Below are positions 35,028 to 43,553 of a stretch of DNA of 64,000 bases, one piece after another. The position numbers were made by a program, and so were the translations under genes. The first letter of the stretch is position 1. Each line of letters opens with the position of its first letter. Below the pieces are notes generated by a model. The model saw only the letters and a program-made list of their open reading frames with translations, was not told where the DNA came from and made no database searches. Source of the DNA: Bacillota bacterium (lineage in GTDB: Bacteria > Bacillota > Clostridia > Acetivibrionales > JAEXSP01); NCBI GenBank assembly GCA_023453795.1, contig JAEXSP010000019.1:1-64000 (forward strand), in the 5' to 3' direction.

Positions 35028-36263
35028 ATGAATAAAAGAGCAGTTATTACCGGAATGGGCGTAGTATCATCCTTGGGAATGGGTGTAGATGAATTTTGGA
35101 AATCAATTAAGGAAGGCAAATGCGGTATAAGCACTTTAACAAAATTCGATAATACAAACTTTCCTACAAAGGTTGCTGCACAAGTAACTAATTTTGATCC
35201 TACTGCTTTTATTGATAGAAAAGAAGCAAAAAGGATGGACAGATACACTCAATTTGCTGTTGCAGCTTCAAAGATGGCTGTAGAAATGTCCGGATTGGAC
35301 ATGGAGAAGGTAAATAAAAACAGGTTGGGTGTTTTGATAGGTTCCGGAATCGGCGGAATAGAAACTTTTGAAGAGCAGCACTCGGTATATTTGGAAAAGG
35401 GTCCAGGAAGAGTGAGTCCGTTCTTTATACCTATGATGATTGCAAATATGGCTTCCGGTACAGTTGCTATACAATACGGAGCAAAAGGCTTCAATGAATG
35501 CGTCGTAACAGCATGTGCAACATCGACAAATGCAATCGGAGATGCGTTTAAGGTCATTCAACGCGGAGATGCCGAAGTAATGATTACAGGGGGAGCTGAA
35601 GCACCGGTAACTCCTATGGCTTTCGCAGGTTTCTGCTCAATGAAAGCTATGTCTACAACTGAAGATCCTATGGATGCATGCAAACCTTTCGATGCAGACA
35701 GAAACGGATTTATAATGGGTGAAGGTGCAGGAATTGTTGTTTTAGAGGAATTGGAGCATGCAAAGGCAAGAGGTGCAAATATCATTGCCGAAGTAGTTGG
35801 ATACGGTTCTACAGATGATGCCTACCACATTACTGCACCGGCACCTGAGGGTGAAGGCGGAGCAAGATGCATGCAGGCTGCAATTGATGATGCCGGGATT
35901 AAGCCGGAAGAGGTTCAGTACATTAATGCACATGGAACTTCTACTGAATTGAACGATAAAAATGAAACCTTTGCTGTTAAGACAGTTTTCGGTGAACATG
36001 CAAGAAAATTGGCTATAAGCTCAACTAAATCAATGACCGGACATTTGCTTGGAGCCGCCGGCGGAATCGAAGCTATAATAACTGCATTGTCACTTAAAGA
36101 AGGATTTTTACCGCCTACAATCAATTATAAGAAGCCTGATCCTGAATGTGATTTGGATTATGTCCCGAATGTAGGAAGAAAAGCAGAAATAAAATATGCA
36201 TTGTCAAATTCACTTGGATTTGGCGGACATAATGCAACACTGGCATTTAAAAAATATGAATAA
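35028..36263 (+). CDS. fabF: FabF, beta-ketoacyl-ACP synthase II
   Basis: 411 residues. The catalytic Cys is in VVTACATSTNAIG near 160-172, the His residues in NAHGTSTELND and STKSMTGHLLGAAGG. It extends acyl-ACP chains with malonyl-ACP. RBS GGGAGG eight bases before ATG. It follows the acpP terminator and is closed by a perfect palindromic hairpin. Confidence 0.96.
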   Translation: MNKRAVITGMGVVSSLGMGVDEFWKSIKEGKCGISTLTKFDNTNFPTKVAAQVTNFDPTAFIDRKEAKRMDRYTQFAVAASKMAVEMSGLDMEKVNKNRLGVLIGSGIGGIETFEEQHSVYLEKGPGRVSPFFIPMMIANMASGTVAIQYGAKGFNECVVTACATSTNAIGDAFKVIQRGDAEVMITGGAEAPVTPMAFAGFCSMKAMSTTEDPMDACKPFDADRNGFIMGEGAGIVVLEELEHAKARGANIIAEVVGYGSTDDAYHITAPAPEGEGGARCMQAAIDDAGIKPEEVQYINAHGTSTELNDKNETFAVKTVFGEHARKLAISSTKSMTGHLLGAAGGIEAIITALSLKEGFLPPTINYKKPDPECDLDYVPNVGRKAEIKYALSNSLGFGGHNATLAFKKYE

Positions 36264-36272
36264 ATAAAAAGA

Positions 36273-36294
36273 GGCGAGGTAATATTACCTCGCC
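36273..36294 (+). terminator. Palindromic hairpin after fabF
   Basis: A perfect 22-base palindrome with arms GGCGAGGTAAT and ATTACCTCGCC, 10 bases past the fabF stop. The T run after it is short, so termination strength is uncertain. Confidence 0.7.
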
Positions 36295-36361
36295 TTAAAA
36301 ATAAATTGAAATTTAGCGGACACATAACAATAAAAATTTACTGAAGCAAACTGGTGAAGAA

Positions 36362-37072
36362 ATGAGAAATTTGAGTGAATTATTCGAGCATATAGAAGAG
36401 CTTGAAAAAGAAATCGGATATACATATACCGATAAAAAAAATCTGGTGCTTGCAATGACCCACAGCTCATATGCAAACGAAAACAAGAGTGATAAGCTGC
36501 AAAGCAATGAAAGGCTTGAATTTCTTGGCGATGCAGTTTTAAATATAGTTGTGAGCGAATACATCTACCTGAATTATCCGAATTTGGCCGAAGGGGATTT
36601 GACAAAGGCCAGAGCCAGTACTGTATGTGAGTCTTCGCTTGTCATCTGCGCCAATAAAATAGAATTGGGAAGGTATCTCCTCTTGGGAAGGGGAGAAGAA
36701 AACACCGGAGGGAGAAAGCGGGTTTCCATTCTTTCCGATGCGTTTGAGGCCTTGATAGCTTCTATTTATCTTGATTCCGGCATTGAAAGCGCTAAAGCTT
36801 TTATTTATAAATATCTTTTAGACATTATATGCAGCTCGGTTAAAGGAACCGTATTTTTAGACTATAAAACGCAGCTTCAGGAAAAGGTCCAGAAAAAGGG
36901 AGAATACAAGATAATTTATGAAATAATTGAAGAAAAGGGACCGGATCATGATAAAAAATTCGTTGCGCAAGTCATAGTTGATGACCATATTAATGGCATA
37001 GGCGGGGGAAGAAGCAAGAAGGAAGCGGAACAGAACGCTGCAAAAGCGGCTCTTGAGAAGTCTCTGGTATAG
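36362..37072 (+). CDS. rnc: Ribonuclease III
   Basis: 236 residues. The RNase III signature NERLEFLGDAVLNIVVSEYI is near 42-61, with a second acidic cluster (SDAFEALIASIYLD), and a C-terminal dsRNA-binding domain (DYKTQLQEKVQKKG ... GGGRSKKEAEQNAAKAALEK). It cleaves double-stranded RNA in rRNA and mRNA processing. The fab-rnc-smc-ftsY order is widespread in Firmicutes. Weak GAAGAA ribosome binding site. Confidence 0.95.
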   Translation: MRNLSELFEHIEELEKEIGYTYTDKKNLVLAMTHSSYANENKSDKLQSNERLEFLGDAVLNIVVSEYIYLNYPNLAEGDLTKARASTVCESSLVICANKIELGRYLLLGRGEENTGGRKRVSILSDAFEALIASIYLDSGIESAKAFIYKYLLDIICSSVKGTVFLDYKTQLQEKVQKKGEYKIIYEIIEEKGPDHDKKFVAQVIVDDHINGIGGGRSKKEAEQNAAKAALEKSLV

Positions 37073-37091
37073 CAATTAGTATGTTTGACGC

Positions 37092-37224
37092 AAGATTGAT
37101 TCCATCCATATAAGCTGAAAATAATTTATGTACCCAACCGTCGCCAAAATCCCCAGAATCGTTGGATATTTTGCTCGTTTTGTACTAATTATTTAATTCA
37201 ACTTATATAATTGAAATCAATCTT
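37092..37224 (+). repeat. Inverted-repeat element, copy 2, with extended arms
   Basis: The core 37108-37208 matches the elements at 25039 and 59991 with ends ATATAAGCTGAA and TTCAACTTATAT. Here the inverted repeat extends outward: AAGATTGATT (37092-37101) pairs with AATCAATCTT (37215-37224). It fills most of the gap between rnc and the radical SAM gene. Confidence 0.82.
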
Positions 37225-37267
37225 TAATTTTGCTCAGGATCATTTGAGGGTATAGGGGTGGCTATAT

Positions 37268-38281
37268 ATGAAACATGTTATAATACCTGTTTTTGTCCCG
37301 CATAAGGGTTGTCCGTTCGACTGCATTTACTGCAACCAAAAGAAAATAAGCGGTCAGGTGGATGATATGAGCGTTGCAAAAATGCAACAAATAATCGAAA
37401 GCCATATTTCTACTTTGGACAATGCCGCCTCACTTGAAATTGGGTTTTTTGGCGGAAGCTTTACCGGAATTGATAAAAAAGAACAGATTAGCTATCTCGA
37501 AGAAGCAAATAAATATATTTCTGCGGGAATGGTAGATGGAATAAGGCTTTCTACAAGGCCTGACTATATCAGCGAGGAAATACTGGCTTATTTAAAAGAA
37601 TATAACGTTAAAATAATCGAGTTGGGTGTGCAGAGCCTTGACGAAACCATATTGAAAATTACCTGCAGAGGTCATAATTCAGAAAATGTAATAAAATCGG
37701 CAAAGCTAATAAAGGAACATGGCTTTAAGCTAGGCATACAGACTATGATAGGGCTTCCGGGAGACAGTAAAGAAAAAGACTTGGAAACTGCTCGTTCTGT
37801 TGTCGAGTTATGCCCCGATCTCGTAAGGATTTATCCTACGCTTGTAATCAAAGGCACATACCTTGAAGAAATGATGAAAAAGGGTGAATATACCCCGCTC
37901 ACGCTTGATGAAGCCGTAGAAATCAGTGCAGAATTACTTGAACTGTATGAAGCAAATAATATAAATGTAATAAGGGTAGGTTTGCAGCCTACGGATACAA
38001 TCAACGAAGGCTTTGATGTCGCAGGCGGGCCGTTTCATCCTGCATTCAGGCAGCTTGCTGAAGCCAGACTTGGTTATAAGCAGATTAGAAAAATTATAAA
38101 TGAAAAAAACTTATCATTTGAAAAGTTCATAACTATTTATACCGGCTCAAAAAAACTTGACTCAGTGATAGGGCAAAAAAGAGAAAATATAATAAAGCTT
38201 AAGGAAGAATATGGATTCAATCGTATCGAAGTTAAAACCGATCCAAGTCTGAATAAGGAAATAATTGTTGAAAAGAGTTAG
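37268..38281 (+). CDS. Elp3-like radical SAM protein
   Basis: 337 residues. The radical SAM cluster motif is CPFDCIYCNQ (near 16-25) followed by IGFFGGSFTGI, LSTRPDYI and ELGVQSLDETIL, which match the Elp3/HemN-type TIM-barrel core. It has no acetyltransferase domain. Such proteins are found between rnc and smc in many clostridia, with no established substrate. GGGGTGG lies before ATG. An RNA modification role would be a guess. Confidence 0.85.
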   Translation: MKHVIIPVFVPHKGCPFDCIYCNQKKISGQVDDMSVAKMQQIIESHISTLDNAASLEIGFFGGSFTGIDKKEQISYLEEANKYISAGMVDGIRLSTRPDYISEEILAYLKEYNVKIIELGVQSLDETILKITCRGHNSENVIKSAKLIKEHGFKLGIQTMIGLPGDSKEKDLETARSVVELCPDLVRIYPTLVIKGTYLEEMMKKGEYTPLTLDEAVEISAELLELYEANNINVIRVGLQPTDTINEGFDVAGGPFHPAFRQLAEARLGYKQIRKIINEKNLSFEKFITIYTGSKKLDSVIGQKRENIIKLKEEYGFNRIEVKTDPSLNKEIIVEKS

Positions 38282-38317
38282 GAAATTCAGGGGAGTTGGT
38301 GACCAAATGTTTTGTTG

Positions 38318-38345
38318 TTGAATTCTTTAAAAATTATGTTAAAAT
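38318..38345 (+). promoter_or_regulatory. Candidate promoter upstream of smc leader RNA
   Basis: TTGAAT (38318-38323) and TAAAAT (38340-38345) with a 16-base spacer. It would start a transcript near 38352. Confidence 0.45.
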
Positions 38346-38351
38346 GAATAA

Positions 38352-38464
38352 GTATATGCGACTAAGTCGCAAGGTATGAGGTAAGGCTATCAGTATATTT
38401 ATATTATAAGACACTCATAACCTATACCCTTACCCGAAAAAGTGCAACTTTGTTGCACATTTTT
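38352..38464 (+). ncRNA. Candidate small RNA or attenuated leader before smc
   Basis: About 110 bases with a promoter-like pair upstream and a terminator hairpin at the end (GTGCAAC-TTT-GTTGCAC, 38442-38458, with TTTTT after). Other pairings are GCGAC-TAA-GTCGC at 38358-38370 and GGTAAGG (38380-38386) with CCTTACC (38428-38434), which competes with GGTATGAG pairing CTCATAACC. The hairpin ends only about 20 bases before the smc start codon. I recognise no known riboswitch class. Confidence 0.5.
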
Positions 38465-38484
38465 AAATTGTCGAGGTGTATTAA

Positions 38485-41400
38485 TTGTATTTAAAAGGAA
38501 TTGATGTACAAGGCTTCAAATCATTTGCCGATAAAATATCTCTTGATTTTGATTCAGGGATCACTTCTGTCGTTGGTCCTAACGGAAGCGGAAAAAGCAA
38601 TATAGCCGATGCAATAAGATGGGTGCTTGGAGAGCAGAGTGCCAAGACTCTCAGGGGCAGCAAAATGGAGGATATCATATTTGCAGGCACGGAACACAGG
38701 AAGCCCCTTGGCTTTGCAGAAGTTTCCCTTACAATTGACAATTCAGACTCGACTCTTCCTGTTGATTTCAATGAAGTTACGGTCACCAGAAGAATATACA
38801 GATCGGGTGAAAGTGAATATCTTATAAACAAGACGTCATGTCGTCTTAAAGACATTAACGAATTATTTTTAGACACCGGTATGGGTAAAGACGGTTATTC
38901 AATAATCGGGCAGGGGCGCGTAGATGAGATTCTCAGCACTAAATCGGAGGACAGAAGGCATATATTTGAAGAGGCCTCAGGCATCATGAAGTATAAGGTA
39001 AGAAAAATAGAGGCAGAAAAAAAGCTGGAACTTACCAAGCAAAACCTGACAAGAATCAATGATATTATTAATGAGCTGGAGAACCAATTAGAGCCCTTGA
39101 AAGAACAGTCGGAAACTGCGAAGAAATACCTGAGTCTGAGAGAAGGCCTTAAGGAGCTTGAAGTTAATGTATACATCGAAAGTATTGCAAAATTCAAGGA
39201 AAAGGTTAAGGAATTCGAAGAACAGTATCAGGTAATTAAAGATAATATTGATAGTGAAAACGCCAGATTGGAAGCTATTACATCCCAAAATAAAGATAAA
39301 GCTGAAATGATGAAGAGTCTGGATGAAAGACTCGAAAAGGCAAGGCAGGAGTTTCACGGTATAGATACCTCACTTGAGCGGTATAATTCCGAGATCAAGC
39401 TTAATGAAGAGAAAATTAATAATTTCAGCGAAAATATTAAGCGTATCGAAAATGAGATATCAGAAATCAATCAAAAGATCAATCAGCTTGAAAAGGAAGA
39501 GGGAACAAAACAGGAGAAAATAAAATATCTTAATGACAAATATCAGGAATACTCTGTGAAGCTTCAGGAAAGCGAGAAAAAGATGGAAGGGGTTCTCGCT
39601 TCACTCAATGAAACAGAAAGGCAGATTGAAAACATGAAATCCAGCATTATGGACAAGCTGGATATCCTGTCGGATAAGAAAACTCAGATCAATTATGTCA
39701 AATCTCACATAGAAAGCATGAACAAAAGGAAAAGCGTTATTGATAATGAGGTTTACAGCATTACGCTTGAAAAGGACAAGGAGAATATGAAGAAGGAGGA
39801 CTTGTCCGAAAGCCTTTATAAGACGAAGGAATTGATAAAGAATTCAAAAAACAGGCAGCAGCAGCTTCATTCCGAGAAGGAAAGCATGGATAACGAGCTG
39901 GAAGAGCTGCGGAAAAAGCAGAATAAATTGAAAGCGGATATACAATATAAAAATTCAAGGTATAAAATGCTTCAGGACATGGAAAGAAACCTTGAAGGAT
40001 ACAATAGAAGCGTTAAGAATGTATTGCAGGCATGCAACCAGTCGCCTGAATTCGGCAAGGGCATTCATGGAGCTTTGGCCCAGCTTATAACTGCGGATAA
40101 AAAATATGAAACTGCTATTGAAATGACTCTTGGGAGTGCGCTTCAGAACATCGTAACAACAAGCGAGGAAGATGCCAAGAAGGCTATTGAGTTCTTAAAA
40201 ACAAACAGATTGGGGAGAGCAACCTTCTTACCCATCAGTTCTGTAAATGGAAAATGCTTCGATGGGAATTTGCTTGACCAAATTAAAAGAATGGACGGTT
40301 TCTGCGGCGTTGCCTCCGATCTTATTGAATTTGACCCGAAATACAAGGGAATAGTTCACAGTTTTCTCGGAAAGGTTGTTGTAGCAGATACACTTGATGC
40401 GGGAATCAAGATGGCAAGGAAATTCGGCTACAGTTTCAGAATTGTAACGCTTGAGGGTGACATATTAAGTACAAGCGGTTCTTTGTCCGGAGGAAGCGCT
40501 GATAATAAAGGTACAGGAATTTTGAGCAGAAACAGGGAGATCACCGAGCTTGATTCTGCAATAAGGAGCCTGACAAACGAAGAAGGAATCCTTGGAAAAG
40601 ATATAAATACAATAATTAATAAGCTTGAAGAAGTGATTTCAGAAATAACAAGGGAAGAAAATGAAATAAGAAATAATGAGCTAGTAAAGATTAGAGACGA
40701 GAGCCATCTGGCACAAGTGGAAGAGAATATCAAAAAGATTGAAGCAAAAACGGAAATGCTCAAACAGGAAAAGAATCAGCTGGCGAGGCAGGAAACCGAG
40801 ACTTTGCAGGAATTGGACAAGTATGTGCAGGAGCTGAACGACCTTGAAAAGGACATTGCAGATACAAAGGCTATAATTGCTGAATACCAGGAGAAGCATA
40901 AGGAAGGACAGTCAGTCCGCGACGAACTGCATACGGATATAACAGATTACAAGATATCGGTAAATTCAATTATTGAAAGCCTTGAAGGTGTAAAGGAATC
41001 CGTTGACAAGCTGAAAAGCGAAAAGGATATCTCCGAGAAAAGTATTAACAGAAAGAACAGTGAAAAAACAAAAAACAATGATGAGATAGAATTGCTCAAA
41101 AAAAGCAGTGAGGGTCTAAGATCCATAATTAAGGCTCAAGAAGAGGAGAAAGCGGGAAAAACCTTTGAAATCGACAGAATAGCTGAAGAAAAGAAGGTTA
41201 TTGAAGAAGAATTATTTGATATAGTGAACCAAATAAATTTGATTAATAAGAATATCATCCTGCTCCAAGAGGATTTCAACAGAATAGAGGTCAAAAAAAC
41301 CAAGGTTGAAGCAGAAATGGAAACAATCCAGAACAGAATGTGGGATGAATATGAACTGACATACACAAACGCCCTTGAACTTAAAAAAGACATAGGAAGT

Positions 41401-42057
41401 ATTACACAGGCCCAAAAGAGGATAAATGAGTTAAAAAATCAGGTCAAAGAGCTGGGGCCTGTCAATGTAGCTTCAATAGAAGAGTATATAAAAACTAAAG
41501 AACGCTTTGAATTCATGAGCGTACAGAAGAACGACATGGAACAAGCTGCCGAAAAGCTTCACAGAGTCATATATGAGATGACCTCCATAATGAAAAAGCA
41601 GTTTTTAGAGCAATTTAAGCTTATAAATGAGAATTTTGGAATCGTATTTAAAGAATTATTTGAAGGCGGACGTGCGGGACTCATACTTGTTGATCAGGAA
41701 AATGTTCTGGAAAGCGGTATTGAAATAGAAGTTCAGCCTCCGGGGAAAAAACTTCAGAATATGATGCTGCTGTCCGGCGGGGAAAGGGCCTTTACGGCAA
41801 TAGCTCTGCTTTTTGCAATTCTCAGATTAAGACCGTCACCCTTCTGCGTACTTGATGAAATCGAGGCTGCGCTGGATGATGCAAACGTATATAGATTTGC
41901 GCAATACTTGAAGAATTTTGTTAAAGATACGCAGTTTGTAATGATTACTCACAGAAAGGGAACAATGGAAGCGTCAGATGCCTTGTATGGAGTTACAATG
42001 CAGGAGCACGGAATATCAAAAATCGTATCGATGAAATTGGGAGATAAGGCGAGCTAG
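38485..42057 (+). CDS. smc: Chromosome segregation protein SMC
   Basis: 1190 residues, full length. The head has GPNGSGKSNIADAIRWVLGEQ (Walker A near 32-39), two long coiled-coil arms surround a hinge at about 515-665 (GIHGALAQLITADKKYETAIE), and the C-terminal head has LSGGERAFTAIALLFAI and the Walker B FCVLDEIEAALDD. It organises and segregates the chromosome with ScpAB. TTG start supported by CGAGGTG. It is followed 75 bases later by ftsY. Confidence 0.98.
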   Translation: MYLKGIDVQGFKSFADKISLDFDSGITSVVGPNGSGKSNIADAIRWVLGEQSAKTLRGSKMEDIIFAGTEHRKPLGFAEVSLTIDNSDSTLPVDFNEVTVTRRIYRSGESEYLINKTSCRLKDINELFLDTGMGKDGYSIIGQGRVDEILSTKSEDRRHIFEEASGIMKYKVRKIEAEKKLELTKQNLTRINDIINELENQLEPLKEQSETAKKYLSLREGLKELEVNVYIESIAKFKEKVKEFEEQYQVIKDNIDSENARLEAITSQNKDKAEMMKSLDERLEKARQEFHGIDTSLERYNSEIKLNEEKINNFSENIKRIENEISEINQKINQLEKEEGTKQEKIKYLNDKYQEYSVKLQESEKKMEGVLASLNETERQIENMKSSIMDKLDILSDKKTQINYVKSHIESMNKRKSVIDNEVYSITLEKDKENMKKEDLSESLYKTKELIKNSKNRQQQLHSEKESMDNELEELRKKQNKLKADIQYKNSRYKMLQDMERNLEGYNRSVKNVLQACNQSPEFGKGIHGALAQLITADKKYETAIEMTLGSALQNIVTTSEEDAKKAIEFLKTNRLGRATFLPISSVNGKCFDGNLLDQIKRMDGFCGVASDLIEFDPKYKGIVHSFLGKVVVADTLDAGIKMARKFGYSFRIVTLEGDILSTSGSLSGGSADNKGTGILSRNREITELDSAIRSLTNEEGILGKDINTIINKLEEVISEITREENEIRNNELVKIRDESHLAQVEENIKKIEAKTEMLKQEKNQLARQETETLQELDKYVQELNDLEKDIADTKAIIAEYQEKHKEGQSVRDELHTDITDYKISVNSIIESLEGVKESVDKLKSEKDISEKSINRKNSEKTKNNDEIELLKKSSEGLRSIIKAQEEEKAGKTFEIDRIAEEKKVIEEELFDIVNQINLINKNIILLQEDFNRIEVKKTKVEAEMETIQNRMWDEYELTYTNALELKKDIGSITQAQKRINELKNQVKELGPVNVASIEEYIKTKERFEFMSVQKNDMEQAAEKLHRVIYEMTSIMKKQFLEQFKLINENFGIVFKELFEGGRAGLILVDQENVLESGIEIEVQPPGKKLQNMMLLSGGERAFTAIALLFAILRLRPSPFCVLDEIEAALDDANVYRFAQYLKNFVKDTQFVMITHRKGTMEASDALYGVTMQEHGISKIVSMKLGDKAS

Positions 42058-42132
42058 GACAGGCGTATTTTTAAAAGGGCATATTCCGTATGAGTAACAG
42101 TTGAAATAAAACTATTAAATGGAGGAAAATGC

Positions 42133-43041
42133 ATGGGATTTTTTGACAGACTTAAGGAAGGACTATCAAAAACACGCAAAGGAATTACCGAAAAGATTGA
42201 TCAGATGCTGGTCACATTTGGCAAGATTGATGATGATCTTTTTGATGAACTCGAAGAAATCTTGATTACGGCAGATGTTGGTATAGAAACAAGCATGAAG
42301 GTAATACAGGATATCAAGGATAAGGTTAAGGAAAAAAAGGTAACCGATCCCTTGAAAATTAAAGACCTCCTTAAGGAAGAGCTTATAGAAATCCTTGAGG
42401 GTGAAGACGAAGACCTTGACATCAATCCTTCACCGGCTGTTATTATGATCATAGGTGTTAACGGTGTAGGAAAAACAACTTCAATCGGTAAAATAGCAAA
42501 TCTGCTTAAACAGAGAGGTAAAAAAGTAATTCTTGCAGCCGGCGATACTTTTAGGGCAGCTGCAATAGAACAGCTTGAAGTATGGGGAGACAGGGTAGGC
42601 GTTGAAATCATAAAACAATCCGAAGGCTCTGATCCGGCTGCTGTAATATTTGACGCAGTACAGGCTGCAAAAGCACGTAAGGCTGATGTACTGATTTGCG
42701 ATACAGCCGGAAGACTTCACACAAAAAAGAATCTTATGGAAGAGTTGAAAAAAGTGTCAAGGGTTATAGAGAGGGAACTTCCCGGAGCAAAAAAGGAAAC
42801 TCTTCTTGTGCTTGATGCAACAACAGGCCAAAACGCAGTATCACAGGCAAAAACCTTCAGTGAATCTGCAGAAATAACCGGTATTGTGCTGACAAAGCTT
42901 GACGGCACTGCAAAAGGCGGTATAGTAATCTCGATCAAGTCGGAACTCAATATACCGGTCAAGCTCATTGGTGTCGGTGAAAAAATGGAAGACCTTCAAA
43001 GATTTGATTCAAGGGAATTTGTTGAAGCATTATTTTCATAA
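42133..43041 (+). CDS. ftsY: FtsY, SRP receptor GTPase
   Basis: 302 residues. A short charged N-terminal helix, an N domain, then the SRP-type G domain: IGVNGVGKTTSIGKIA (G1 near 107-122), DTFRAAAIEQL, DTAGRLHTKKNLMEEL and TKLDGTAKGG. It docks the Ffh-ribosome complex at the membrane. It lacks the long acidic A domain of E. coli, as in other Firmicutes. RBS GGAGG before ATG. Confidence 0.97.
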   Translation: MGFFDRLKEGLSKTRKGITEKIDQMLVTFGKIDDDLFDELEEILITADVGIETSMKVIQDIKDKVKEKKVTDPLKIKDLLKEELIEILEGEDEDLDINPSPAVIMIIGVNGVGKTTSIGKIANLLKQRGKKVILAAGDTFRAAAIEQLEVWGDRVGVEIIKQSEGSDPAAVIFDAVQAAKARKADVLICDTAGRLHTKKNLMEELKKVSRVIERELPGAKKETLLVLDATTGQNAVSQAKTFSESAEITGIVLTKLDGTAKGGIVISIKSELNIPVKLIGVGEKMEDLQRFDSREFVEALFS

Positions 43042-43050
43042 TGGTATAAT
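43022..43050 (+). promoter_or_regulatory. Promoter within the 3' end of ftsY
   Basis: TTGAAG (43022-43027) and TATAAT (43045-43050) with a 17-base spacer and a TG before the -10. It would give the zinc-ribbon and UPF0182 genes a leader of about 150 bases. No known riboswitch was recognised in that leader. Confidence 0.6.
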
Positions 43051-43208
43051 TAAAAACTGAATTAGTAGAGATAAAATTCATTATTTTAGGCGCATAGTTT
43101 AATATAACTTCCGATATTTTTTTGCTTAACCCTTAAATGGGTATTGAAAAAACGGGAATTAGTATCTAGCCGGGCCTTAGATGTGAAAAATATAGGGGGA
43201 TATCAATA

Positions 43209-43541
43209 ATGTACAAATATCAATGTTCCAGACAGGAATGTGGATGTATCTGGTCTTTACAAGAAAGAAATCTTAACGGGTTTGTTTTGACATGTCCTGT
43301 ATGCGGCAAGGGAAGAGGACTTTTTGTTTCACAGGTCAAAAGGGACGCAGACAAGCCCTTTGAAGTCGGTGTAGAAGAAATCATCATATCTATGAATGTA
43401 AATTCTTTAAAATCGGTTGAAGAAATGAATGATATAATAGAAGAATTCAGAAAGAGAAATTCATTGATCGTAGTAGACAAAGATATTCAGTCTACCGGCA
43501 AGGAAATTGTCTGCAGACTGCTTTATAAAATAAAAAATTAA
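43209..43541 (+). CDS. Zinc-ribbon hypothetical protein
   Basis: 110 residues. A zinc-binding set is likely from C5, C11 and C13 in YQCSRQECGCIW plus CPVCGKG near 30-36. The remainder is a small alpha/beta region (EEIIISMNVNSLKSVEEMND). No family recognised. It lies 12 bases before the UPF0182 gene and is probably cotranscribed. GGGGGA before ATG. Confidence 0.65.
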   Translation: MYKYQCSRQECGCIWSLQERNLNGFVLTCPVCGKGRGLFVSQVKRDADKPFEVGVEEIIISMNVNSLKSVEEMNDIIEEFRKRNSLIVVDKDIQSTGKEIVCRLLYKIKN

Positions 43542-43553
43542 AGGGGTGAGGCA

